A DNA stretch of 64,000 nt, from positions 1 through 64,000 of the forward strand of contig JANQQC010000015.1 in NCBI GenBank assembly GCA_028285145.1, read 5' to 3'. The stretch's first letter is position 1. Every line of letters starts with the position of its first letter. Positions 17,922 to 25,834 of the stretch are shown piece after piece. Source of the DNA: Hyphomonadaceae bacterium (lineage in GTDB: Bacteria; Pseudomonadota; Alphaproteobacteria; Caulobacterales; Hyphomonadaceae). Made by a program: the position numbers and the translations under genes. A model generated the notes under the pieces. It was not told the DNA's origin. It made no database searches and was given only the letters and a program-made list of their open reading frames with translations.

Positions 17922-19496
17922 ATGATGGCAGATGGCGAACAGACGAGCATGACTGGCGCGGAGGCGCTTGTCGGAACGCTCGCCGATCTTGGCGTGGCGG
18001 CGTGTTTCGCCAATCCGGGCACATCTGAAATGCACCTCGTCACCGCGCTCGACCGCGAGCCGCGGATCAAGTCTGTCCTTGCGCTTTTCGAAGGCGTCGC
18101 GACCGGCGCGGCGGACGGGTTCGCGCGTGTCTCTGGCGGGCCAGCCATGACGCTGCTTCATCTTGGGGCCGGATATCTCAATGGCGGCGCGAACATCCAC
18201 AATGCCCGCCGCGCGCACACGCCGATGATCAATGTCATCGGCGATCATGCGGTCCCACACCTGCGCTACGATGCGCCGCTGACCTCCAACATTGTCGGCA
18301 TGGCCGCGCCGAATTCCCGCTGGATCAAATCGGTCGACAAGGTTGGCGATGCCGGCCGGCTCGCCGCTGAAGCCTGGCAGGCAAGCTTCGGCCCGAAGCC
18401 CGGCCCCGTATCCCTCATCCTGCCGGCCGATAGCGCATGGCTGGAAGGCGGTGTGCCTTTCAATGGCGACATGGCGCGCCCGGCGCTGAACGCCCCGGAG
18501 ACCCAGGCCATTGAAGAGGCCGCCCGTCTCGTGGCGGATGCGGACAAGCCCGTCTTGATCATCAACGGCACGGCGCTGACTGAAGACGGTCTGAAGGCTG
18601 CGGCGGTCCTGAAAGCGGCCGGCATCCGCATCATGACCGACACGTTCTACGCCAAGATGGCACGCGGAGCCGGGCGGTTCGCGCCCGAACGCCTGCAATA
18701 CTTCGCCGAAGGCGCGATGGAGGATCTGGAGGGTTGCGATCTGATGCTGCTCGCGGGCACCGATGCGCCCGTGGCCTTCTTCGCCTATCCCGGAAAGCCG
18801 AGCCTGCTCGTGCCGGAGGGCTGCCATGTGCACAGCCTTGGCGATGCTGGCACCGATAGCGCCGCTGCGCTCGCCGCGCTCGCCGCAAAGATGGGCGTCT
18901 CGGCGTCCGCAGACCTTGCTCCGCTCTCCAAGCCCGATGCCCCGACCGGCCCGCTTTCAGCCGCGACTGTCGGCGCAAGCCTCGCCCGGCATATGCCGGC
19001 CGGCGCGATTGTGGCCGATGATGGCGTCTCCAACAGCCTGATGAGCTACATCCAGACCACCACGGCAGAGCCCCATGACTGGATGATGCTGACCGGCGGA
19101 GCCATTGGCATGGGCATGCCGCTTTCGCTCGGTGCTGCTGTCGCCGCGCCGGACCGTAAGGTGATCTGCCTCTCCGGCGATGGCGCGGGCATGTACACTA
19201 ATCAGGCGCTCTGGAGCATGGCCCGCGAGGGTGCGGACGTGACGACCATCGTCTTCGTCAATCACTCCTATCGCATCCTGAACATCGAGCTCGCGCGCAC
19301 CGGAGCCGGCAATCCGGGCCCTGCGGCGCAGGGCATGCTCGGGCTCGGCAATCCCGAGATCAACTGGGTCGATCTTGCGCAGGCGATGGGCGTTCCCGCC
19401 GTGGAAGCCACAACCGCGGAAGACTTCGACGCCGTGCTCGCCAACAGCATTGCAGAGCCCGGCCCGCGCCTCATCGCCGCTGTCGTCCCGGGCTGA
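17922..19496 (+). CDS. ThDP-dependent acetolactate synthase-like enzyme (IlvX/MdlC-like)
   Basis: 524 residues with the three-domain layout of acetolactate synthase and benzoylformate decarboxylase. The cofactor-activating Glu is in LFEGVATGAADG near residue 50. The ThDP/Mg motif GDGAGMYTNQ...VN lies near 422-450. It is shorter than a catabolic AlsS and lacks an obvious FAD site. Annotated homologues are called acetolactate synthase large subunit IlvX, with uncertain reaction. Position between a feruloyl-CoA-synthase-like gene and a DUF2185 gene suggests aromatic or 2-oxoacid metabolism. A second ATG three bases downstream is an equally good start. Confidence 0.82.
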   Translation: MMADGEQTSMTGAEALVGTLADLGVAACFANPGTSEMHLVTALDREPRIKSVLALFEGVATGAADGFARVSGGPAMTLLHLGAGYLNGGANIHNARRAHTPMINVIGDHAVPHLRYDAPLTSNIVGMAAPNSRWIKSVDKVGDAGRLAAEAWQASFGPKPGPVSLILPADSAWLEGGVPFNGDMARPALNAPETQAIEEAARLVADADKPVLIINGTALTEDGLKAAAVLKAAGIRIMTDTFYAKMARGAGRFAPERLQYFAEGAMEDLEGCDLMLLAGTDAPVAFFAYPGKPSLLVPEGCHVHSLGDAGTDSAAALAALAAKMGVSASADLAPLSKPDAPTGPLSAATVGASLARHMPAGAIVADDGVSNSLMSYIQTTTAEPHDWMMLTGGAIGMGMPLSLGAAVAAPDRKVICLSGDGAGMYTNQALWSMAREGADVTTIVFVNHSYRILNIELARTGAGNPGPAAQGMLGLGNPEINWVDLAQAMGVPAVEATTAEDFDAVLANSIAEPGPRLIAAVVPG

Positions 19497-19500
19497 TCGC

Positions 19501-19842
19501 ATGGCCAAGACCTACAAGCTCAAGGCTGGCGACATTGAGGAGCTGACCATGGTGCGCGGCGGCTGTTTCGCCACCGACCGCATCACGGTCGAGGGCCTGC
19601 CCATCCGTTTCATGTACCGCGAGGAGCCGGAGGGCGAGGAAGACACAGGCTGGCGCTTTTGCTCGGCCATCGATGAAGACGAAGCCTATATGGATAACCC
19701 GGACAATATCGGCTTCTTCGACGTCAACACAATCGCTAATTATGACCGCACCATCATCCCGCTTCTGATGTCGCCCGTGGGTGCCGCCTTCGAGAAGCCG
19801 CCGGGTGAGGATGAGTTCGTCGAGGTCTTCGAAGACGACTAG
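19501..19842 (+). CDS. DUF2185 domain protein
   Basis: 113 residues, acidic. The conserved DUF2185 features are visible: GGCFATDRITVEG, GWRFCSAIDEDEAYMDNPDNI and DVNTIANYD. The domain is found in small cytosolic proteins of unknown function and in some immunity-like proteins. The ATG lies four bases after the ThDP enzyme stop, so it is probably translated from the same message. It converges on fghA with a 22-base gap. Confidence 0.83.
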   Translation: MAKTYKLKAGDIEELTMVRGGCFATDRITVEGLPIRFMYREEPEGEEDTGWRFCSAIDEDEAYMDNPDNIGFFDVNTIANYDRTIIPLLMSPVGAAFEKPPGEDEFVEVFEDD

Positions 19843-19864
19843 ACCGAGCTGGCCTGCTCGCCAC

Positions 19865-20704
19865 CTAGTCTTTCAACGCCTCAGCATGATGAGCGATGTG
19901 CTCGTCGATGAAGCTCGAGACGAAATAGTAGGAGTGGTCATAGCCGGGCTGCATCCGGTAGGTCAGCTTCTGGCCATGCTTGCGGCACGCCTCAATGAAG
20001 ATTTGCGGGCGCAGCTGTTCGTCCAGAAACTGATCGGCATCGCCCGTATCGATCAGGATGTGCGCCTCGGTCTGGCGTTCTTTCACCCGCTCGGTCGCGT
20101 CATAGCGCTCCCACGCCACTGACATTGGGCCGAGATAGGCCTCGAAGGCCTTCCGGCCCCATGGCACCTGCGAGGGCGAGGTGATCGGCGAGAAAGCCGA
20201 GACCGACTTGTACCGCTCGGGATGATTGAAGTGCAGGGTGAGCGCGCCATGCCCGCCCATGGAATGACCGAATACGCCCTGCCGGCTCATATCCGCTTCA
20301 AAATGCTCCGAGATAAGCGGCGGCAGTTCCTGCGTCACATACTGGTCCATCCGGTAATGGGTCGACCATGGGGCTTGTGTCGCTGTGAGATAGAAGCCTG
20401 CGCCGTGCCCAAGATCATAGGCCTCATCGTCGGGCACATCCGCGCCGCGCGGGCTTGTATCGGGCGCGATGATCATCATGCCATGCGCAGCGGCGGCGCG
20501 CTGCAGGCCGGACTTCTCCATCACATTCGCCCAGGTGCAGGTCAGCCCGGAGAGATACCAGAGCACCGGCACAGGCCCGTAAAACGCCTGCGGCGGCGTG
20601 AACACGGCGAACTGCATATCGCAGCCGAGCAAATCGCTCGTGTGCTCATGGACGGTGAGGTCGCCACCGAAGGACTGCCAAGAGGAAATGGAGGTGAGTG
20701 TCAC
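19865..20704 (-). CDS. fghA: S-formylglutathione hydrolase
   Basis: 279 residues, normal for the family. Esterase-D fold: nucleophile Ser in GHSMGGHG near 147, Asp in DTGDADQF and His in GYDHSYYF complete the triad; SGLTCTWANVMEKSG near the N-terminus is characteristic. Hydrolyses S-formylglutathione to formate and glutathione, the step after the adhI product 3 kb upstream. No ATG fits the N-terminus; the only good start is GTG at 20704, which overlaps the stop of the AbiTii-type gene (GTGA). Its ribosome-binding region therefore lies inside that gene. Confidence 0.92.
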   Translation of the reverse strand: MTLTSISSWQSFGGDLTVHEHTSDLLGCDMQFAVFTPPQAFYGPVPVLWYLSGLTCTWANVMEKSGLQRAAAAHGMMIIAPDTSPRGADVPDDEAYDLGHGAGFYLTATQAPWSTHYRMDQYVTQELPPLISEHFEADMSRQGVFGHSMGGHGALTLHFNHPERYKSVSAFSPITSPSQVPWGRKAFEAYLGPMSVAWERYDATERVKERQTEAHILIDTGDADQFLDEQLRPQIFIEACRKHGQKLTYRMQPGYDHSYYFVSSFIDEHIAHHAEALKD

Positions 20705-21630
20705 GACAGTCCATAGTAGTTGGCAGCCGCCTGAGAGATGAGAGACGTCGCTACGCCGGCACCTATCTTCCACGTACCGTCGATCGCTTTTTTGAGATTG
20801 TCCACCAGCCAAGCTTGAGCCTTTGGGCCCAATGCTTCGCCTTCCTTACTTGGTTCCTCCGACGCAATAATATTGGCTAAGCTGGTTGCGTCTTCAGAAT
20901 CAATGCCGGCATCAGTGAGAGCAGTTGTTAGTGATGATTGATCACCAACGGTGTTGTTCACGGATATTTGGGCACCATCGCCAGAATTGTGTATCTCTGT
21001 ATACGGACCATAAATGATTTTCTGAGAGATTTTATCGACCTCCTTCGCTTGGGCAGTTGAAATACTTGGTTGATTGGCGGAGATCTCAATATCTGCCGAT
21101 GCTGGAAATGCCTTCTCCAATTCTATCGTCAACTCAAGTACTCGTGATCTAACGGCATGTGCTATGGCAGCAACTTCGGACGATGAGATATGACCTTGAA
21201 CGTCGATACAATTGAAGTCTGGATACATATTTCCTTGAAGTAGAAGGATGAGGTTTGAAGCGTTTGTGCTTCGTAAGTTGCCGCCATTCTCTCTTTTTTT
21301 TAGCAGGTCATCGATTGCTGAAATGCTGGAACGAAGCGGTGTTTCAAGCCAGTCTTCGCCTGCGTGTTCTCTGATCAGGTGTGGAGGCACTGGAGCGTTT
21401 CTTACACCTGATCCAAACGGACCGGCAAAACTTGCCTGATACGAAACCCCAAGTCGGCGGTAGTCAGGCAAAGAAACATCGGGAGGGTAACCCTCAGATT
21501 CAAACTTTACCCACTGTTCAAGTGGTTCGCTATCAAGTTTTGCCGCAAGGAGGCGTAGCTTAAGAAGGATTGGTCCAATACTCGCGTTTTCATCAAGCGA
21601 AGCCTTCTGAATATCTACGAGCAATCCCAT
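20701..21630 (-). CDS. AbiTii-domain protein (putative abortive-infection family)
   Basis: 309 residues. The N-terminal 190 residues match the AbiTii pattern as I know it: MGLLVDIQKASLDENASIGPILLKLRLLAAKL, then LEQWVKFESEGYP, then a region of short helices. A turn-rich strand segment (YGPYTEIHNSGDGAQISVNN) near 215-235 and a helical tail follow. AbiTii is linked to abortive phage defence, but a mechanism is not established for this protein. The gene is visibly richer in A+T than its neighbours and sits inside the adhI-fghA formaldehyde run, a sign of transfer. Its stop overlaps the GTG start of fghA. Confidence 0.7.
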   Translation of the reverse strand: MGLLVDIQKASLDENASIGPILLKLRLLAAKLDSEPLEQWVKFESEGYPPDVSLPDYRRLGVSYQASFAGPFGSGVRNAPVPPHLIREHAGEDWLETPLRSSISAIDDLLKKRENGGNLRSTNASNLILLLQGNMYPDFNCIDVQGHISSSEVAAIAHAVRSRVLELTIELEKAFPASADIEISANQPSISTAQAKEVDKISQKIIYGPYTEIHNSGDGAQISVNNTVGDQSSLTTALTDAGIDSEDATSLANIIASEEPSKEGEALGPKAQAWLVDNLKKAIDGTWKIGAGVATSLISQAAANYYGLS

Positions 21631-21727
21631 TGTGATCAGATAGCTCCGTAGAGCGAATCCATCAACACATCATCGCGCTAAGCGTGTTTTCGCCACGGTA
21701 GGAAAACCGATGGTCTGTTGCACTTCC

Positions 21728-22105
21728 TTACTCCCGCATCAGCGCGCAGAGCTTGTTATCGTCCGGGTCGCGCAGATAAGCGAGATACAGGCGCTGGCCG
21801 CCGCCTTCGCGCCAGCCGGGCGGGTCTTCGATGGGCTTGCCGCCCGCTTCCGCGCCCGCAGCATGCCAGGCGTCGGCCTGTTCGGTGGAGTCCATGGCAA
21901 AGCCGATGGTAGCGCCATTTCCGTGCGTCGCCGGCTGTCCATCGATGGGCGGCGTGACGAGGAAGACACCGCCATTATGCATGTAAACGAGCCGCCCCTT
22001 GGGATCGGTGATCGCGGGGTTGCCGCCAATCGCGGCGAAGGTCGCATCGTAGAATTTGCGGGAGCGCTCGATATCGTTCGACCCCACCATCATGTGACTG
22101 AACAT
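21728..22105 (-). CDS. VOC-family (glyoxalase-like) protein
   Basis: 125 residues, one glyoxalase/bleomycin-resistance unit with a paired beta-alpha-beta-beta-beta motif: FSHMMVGSNDIERSRKFYDATFAAIG at the start and YLAYLRDPDDNKLCAL at the end, containing the usual metal-ligand positions (His4 and a Glu/Asp region). Probably acts on small electrophilic or glutathione-linked substrates; exact reaction unknown. ATG 22105 chosen because the family begins here; a longer frame has an atypical Arg-rich lead. Lies between SOUL and AbiTii genes in the formaldehyde run. Confidence 0.85.
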   Translation of the reverse strand: MFSHMMVGSNDIERSRKFYDATFAAIGGNPAITDPKGRLVYMHNGGVFLVTPPIDGQPATHGNGATIGFAMDSTEQADAWHAAGAEAGGKPIEDPPGWREGGGQRLYLAYLRDPDDNKLCALMRE

Positions 22106-22226
22106 GGCATTCTTCCTCTCTCTGTTCGGCAAACCGCATGCCGTCCGGCGCGCGCCTGAGCCCGCGCACACGACCACGCCTGACGGCACGGCTCAAGCCT
22201 AAATCGGGAAAGGAGGGAGAGGCGCG

Positions 22227-22847
22227 TCAGCCGCCGACTTTCGCCACCGGGATCATCACTTCATTGCGCCTGAAGGGCGGCGGCGTCCATGGCGCGTCAT
22301 AGCCGGCATAGCGTGCCGGGCCGGCCGCCGAATAGCCCTGCTCGGCGATCCAGCTGCGCAGGCGCTCTTCCTTGTTCTCGAACGTGCCTTCGCGGCCAAA
22401 ACCGGAGAAGCGATGGACCGCCAGCGTTTCGCCGGGCACTTCGCTCAGCGTGACGTCCGGATCGTCGGACACAGGCAGCGTTTCCATCGTCCATTCCGAT
22501 GGCATGAAGAAAGTCACCGTCCATGTACCGGCGTCTGTCGGCTCGCGGGTGACGGGGGCGGTCATGTCGATTTTCACAGAGGCTTCGCGCGTCACCGGCG
22601 CGGTCATCTCGATCTTGGTCTGCGCCGTGTTGCCGCCGAAGATGTAGCCGGCAAGCTTGCGAAACCCTGCATTGCTCGCATCGCCAAGGTCCCCGGCCAC
22701 CTCGACCTGCGCGACGATGGCCGGCGCATACTCCCGGATCTCATATCGCCCATCGTCCAGCAGAACGGTGTGAGCGGGTTCTTCCTCTGCACTCGCGCTC
22801 ATAGGCAGGAGTGCAAGCGCAGCAGCGCAAAGTATGGCGAAACGCAT
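22227..22847 (-). CDS. SOUL-family heme-binding protein, exported
   Basis: 206 residues. A Sec signal peptide (about 1-20, ending SASA) precedes a SOUL/HBP domain with the repeated TAPVTRE elements near 82-100 and the C-terminal YDAPWTPPPFRRNEVMIP end typical of the family. These proteins bind heme or other tetrapyrroles; export points to the periplasm. It is followed by the VOC gene on the same strand after 121 bases and preceded by adhI after 65 bases. Confidence 0.88.
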   Translation of the reverse strand: MRFAILCAAALALLPMSASAEEEPAHTVLLDDGRYEIREYAPAIVAQVEVAGDLGDASNAGFRKLAGYIFGGNTAQTKIEMTAPVTREASVKIDMTAPVTREPTDAGTWTVTFFMPSEWTMETLPVSDDPDVTLSEVPGETLAVHRFSGFGREGTFENKEERLRSWIAEQGYSAAGPARYAGYDAPWTPPPFRRNEVMIPVAKVGG

Positions 22848-22912
22848 CGGGCAGGCTCCGGGAACAGCATACTCATTGTACGCCTGTGTCTGCCCTTTGG
22901 ATCGGTAACCAG

Positions 22913-24028
22913 TTAGTACACCACCACGCTGCGAATACTCTCTCCGGCATGCATCAGGTCGAAGCCCTTATTGATGTCGTCCAGCGGCAACGTGTGCGTG
23001 ATCAGCGAGTCGATGTCGATCCGCCCGTCCATGTACATGTCGACAATGCCGGGAACATCGGTCCGGCCGCGCGCGCCGCCGAAGGCCGTGCCACGCCAGA
23101 CGCGCCCTGTGACGAGCTGGAAGGGCCGCGTGGAGATTTCCGCGCCCGCCGGGGCCACGCCAATGATGACACTCTCGCCCCAGCCCTTATGGCAGCACTC
23201 CAGCGCCGCGCGCATGACATCCACATTGCCGATGCACTCAAAGGAATAGTCCGCCCCGCCGCCGGTCAGTTCCACCAGATGCCCGACAAGCCCATCATGC
23301 CCGTCATGGTCTTTCGGGTTCACGAAATGCGTCATGCCGAATTGTTCGGCGATGGCGCGGCGCGCCGGGTTCAGGTCGACGCCGACAATCTGCTTCGCGC
23401 CGATCAGCTTCAGCCCCTGAATGACGTTCAGGCCGATCCCGCCGAGACCGAACACAACTGCCGTCGAGTTCGGCTCCACCTTGGCGGTGTACATCACCGC
23501 CCCGATGCCGGTCGTCACGCCGCAGCCGATGTAACAGATCTTGTCGAAGGGGGCGTCCTTGCGGACTTTCGCAAGGCTGATCTCCGGCAGGACGGTGTGA
23601 TTGGAGAAGGTCGAGCAGCCCATATAGTGCAGGATCTTCTCGCCTTTGTAGGAGAAGCGCGAGGTGCCGTCCGGCATCACGCCCTGACCCTGCGTGGCGC
23701 GCACTTTCTGGCAGAGGTTCGTCTTGGGGTGGAGGCAGTAGTCGCACTCCCGGCACTCGGCCGTGTAGAGCGGGATCACATGGTCGCCCGGCTCAAGGCT
23801 GGTGACGCCGGGGCCAACCTCCAGCACGACGCCTGCGCCTTCATGGCCGAGAATCGCCGGGAATGCGCCTTCCGGGTCCGCGCCGGACAGGGTGAATTCG
23901 TCCGTATGGCAAATGCCCGTTGCCTTGATCTCGACGAGCACTTCGCCAGCCTTCGGGCCTTCAAGGTCCACCTCGCAAATCTCAAGGGGTTTTCCGGCCT
24001 CGAAGGCGACAGCGGCACGCGTTTTCAT
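22913..24028 (-). CDS. adhI: S-(hydroxymethyl)glutathione dehydrogenase (class III ADH)
   Basis: 371 residues. Zinc-dependent NAD(P) alcohol dehydrogenase that oxidises the formaldehyde-glutathione adduct to S-formylglutathione. Catalytic zinc site Cys-His (ATGICHTD), GHEGAG, the four structural Cys residues ([15 protein letters not shown]), the class [20 protein letters not shown] segment, and the Rossmann GLGGIGLNV are all present. ATG 24028 chosen; a longer frame adds 21 atypical residues. With fghA 2.2 kb downstream on the same strand it forms the formaldehyde detoxification route. Its upstream region holds two palindromes shared with the divergent nitroreductase gene. Confidence 0.95.
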   Translation of the reverse strand: MKTRAAVAFEAGKPLEICEVDLEGPKAGEVLVEIKATGICHTDEFTLSGADPEGAFPAILGHEGAGVVLEVGPGVTSLEPGDHVIPLYTAECRECDYCLHPKTNLCQKVRATQGQGVMPDGTSRFSYKGEKILHYMGCSTFSNHTVLPEISLAKVRKDAPFDKICYIGCGVTTGIGAVMYTAKVEPNSTAVVFGLGGIGLNVIQGLKLIGAKQIVGVDLNPARRAIAEQFGMTHFVNPKDHDGHDGLVGHLVELTGGGADYSFECIGNVDVMRAALECCHKGWGESVIIGVAPAGAEISTRPFQLVTGRVWRGTAFGGARGRTDVPGIVDMYMDGRIDIDSLITHTLPLDDINKGFDLMHAGESIRSVVVY

Positions 24029-24093
24029 GGGACAATTCTCCAGTATTTCGCGAACCGTAATCGCATCCCTGCAGACCGTCGAGAGCTGCACGA

Positions 24094-24138
24094 TTGACAG
24101 TAGTTTGAAATCAAACTAGATAGTTTGATATCGAACTA
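24094..24138 (+). promoter_or_regulatory. Sigma-70-type promoter overlapped by two MarR-type palindromes
   Basis: TTGACA at 24094-24099 and TAGATA at 24117-24122 are spaced by 17 bases. Two 18-bp palindromes overlie them: TAGTTTGAAATCAAACTA at 24101-24118 (perfect 8-bp arms) and TAGTTTGATATCGAACTA at 24121-24138 (one mismatch). Their centres are 20 bp apart, about two helical turns, so two dimers could bind one DNA face. Likely target of the MarR protein encoded two genes downstream. Confidence 0.75.
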
Positions 24139-24151
24139 TAAGGAGGTCGAC

Positions 24152-25291
24152 ATGGCGACGAGACGAGGCGTGTTGAAACTGATGGGCGGCGGCGTTGTGC
24201 TGGTGGCCGGTGGCGCGGGCGCGTTTGTTGCCACGCACGGACCATCGAAATCGGCCCGTGCGCCATGGCAGGAAGCCGGCCAGTATGAAGAGTATCGCCG
24301 CCGCGCATTGTCCTACGCCTTGCTCGCGCCCAACCCGCACAACCTCCAGCCCTGGCTGGTGGAACTCGACGGCGACAATGCGCTGAATTTCTATGCCGAT
24401 GTCGACCGCCGGCTGCCCGCGACCGATCCTTATGACCGCCAGATCGCGATTGGCTGCGGGGCCTTCCTCGAGCTTCTCCGCATCGCGGCCGCCGAGGACG
24501 GATACCGCGCCGACATCACGCCATTCCCGGATGGCGAGGATATGGACCGTCTCGACAGACGTGCCGTCGCCCGCGTCGAGTTCACCGCGGACGCTGCAAC
24601 GCCAGATCCGCTCTTTGCGCATGTCCTTGCGCGACGCTCCAACAAGGAAGTGTACGAGCCCCGCGACGTCGATGCCGCCGCGCTGCTGCAGCTTGAAGAA
24701 GCGGCCCGCGTCTACGGCGTCTCGGCTGGCAGTGTCGGCAACAATGACATCGCCGCTCATCTGCGCGACCTGACATGGCGCGCCCACAAGATGGAGGTCA
24801 TGACGCCGTACACCAATCAGGAATCGGTGGACCTCATGCGTATTGGCGCGCGCGAGGTCGCCGCCAATCCGGATGGCATTGAGCTCGACGGCGTGATGAT
24901 GAGCGCTGGCAAGATGCTCGGCATGCTCACCAAGGAACAGCTTGCCGACCAGACCTCCAGCGGCTTCAAGCAGGGTCTCGACATGTATCAGGCCAAGGCG
25001 GAGTCCGCGCGCGCCTTTGCATGGATCACGAATGACAATGAAAGCCGCGTCGACCAGATCAATGCCGGCCGCGCCTATGTCCGCTTCAATCTGAAAGCGA
25101 CCGAGCTTGGCCTCTGTATCCACCCATGGAGCCAGGCGCTTCAGGAGTATCCCGAAATGGCCGAGCTTTATGACGAGGTCCATGACTTGATCGCCAGAGG
25201 CAAACGCCTGCAAATGCTCGTCCGCGTCGGCTATGCGCCGGACATCATGCCAACCCCGCGCCGTGGCCTGGAGGCGCACCTTGCCGTTTGA
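24152..25291 (+). CDS. Tat-exported Acg-type nitroreductase-family protein
   Basis: 379 residues. N-terminal twin-arginine signal (TRRGVLKLMGGG followed by a hydrophobic stretch), so probably periplasmic. The body is of the nitroreductase/Acg type: APNPHNLQPWLVEL near 66-79 for FMN binding and the second repeat ending with LGLCIHPWSQALQEYPEM. Strong Shine-Dalgarno AAGGAGG ahead of ATG 24152. It is under the palindrome-covered promoter and is followed by the MarR gene, fitting induction by a small hydrophobic or oxidising signal. The substrate is not known. Confidence 0.82.
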   Translation: MATRRGVLKLMGGGVVLVAGGAGAFVATHGPSKSARAPWQEAGQYEEYRRRALSYALLAPNPHNLQPWLVELDGDNALNFYADVDRRLPATDPYDRQIAIGCGAFLELLRIAAAEDGYRADITPFPDGEDMDRLDRRAVARVEFTADAATPDPLFAHVLARRSNKEVYEPRDVDAAALLQLEEAARVYGVSAGSVGNNDIAAHLRDLTWRAHKMEVMTPYTNQESVDLMRIGAREVAANPDGIELDGVMMSAGKMLGMLTKEQLADQTSSGFKQGLDMYQAKAESARAFAWITNDNESRVDQINAGRAYVRFNLKATELGLCIHPWSQALQEYPEMAELYDEVHDLIARGKRLQMLVRVGYAPDIMPTPRRGLEAHLAV

Positions 25292-25301
25292 GGAGAGCTT
25301 A

Positions 25302-25751
25302 TTGGCGCAGGACGAAAACGCTGGCGCTCTGGTTTTCCAGCTCTTCAACGAGATCGGCATTATCAGCCAGCTCTCGTCCACCGCCTTTGAACGGGTGCTG
25401 CCCCATGGCTTGACGCCGGCGCAGTTCACTGTGCTGAACCATGGCGTGCGCATGGGTGATGGCTGGACGCCGGCGCGCCTCGCCGCCGCCTTTCAGGTCA
25501 CCAAGGGCACGTTCACCTCCACGCTTCAGAAACTCGAAGCGAAAGGCTTTGTCCGCGTCGAGCCTGATCCCGATGATGGCCGCTCCAAGCGCGTCTTCCT
25601 CACCGAGGCTGGCCGCAAGGCGCGTGAAGATGCGCTCGTCGCCGCCGGCCCGCTTTTCGCCCGCGTGCCGGAAGCGGTCAGCCCCGAGCAGATGAGAGCG
25701 CTCCTGCCGACGCTTCAGAAACTGCGCGCCTGGCTCGACGACAACCGCTAG
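25302..25751 (+). CDS. MarR-family transcriptional regulator
   Basis: About 149 residues with a winged helix: recognition helix region in LAAAFQVTKGTFTSTLQKLEAKG and the wing DPDDGRSKRVFLTEAG. I choose TTG 25302, preceded by GGAG at 25292-25295 with six-base spacing; an upstream ATG at 25233 lies inside the nitroreductase gene. Probably the repressor of its own operon through the two palindromes at 24101-24138, and possibly of divergent adhI. The ligand is unknown. Conservation of a nearby Cys sensor is not evident. Confidence 0.85.
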   Translation: MAQDENAGALVFQLFNEIGIISQLSSTAFERVLPHGLTPAQFTVLNHGVRMGDGWTPARLAAAFQVTKGTFTSTLQKLEAKGFVRVEPDPDDGRSKRVFLTEAGRKAREDALVAAGPLFARVPEAVSPEQMRALLPTLQKLRAWLDDNR

Positions 25752-25834
25752 CCAACCGAAATCGCCCGCCCGCCAGTTGCCTGCGCACGGACTCCTGCGC
25801 CAAATGGCGTCTGATATGGTTTTGGAGGGCAGCA

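Noticed and set aside
22811..25453. Very long open frames (over 400 codons) opposite adhI and the nitroreductase gene
   Set aside because: They mirror real genes with full motif support and read as His/Arg/Asp-rich sequence without domains, a common effect of GC-rich third positions.
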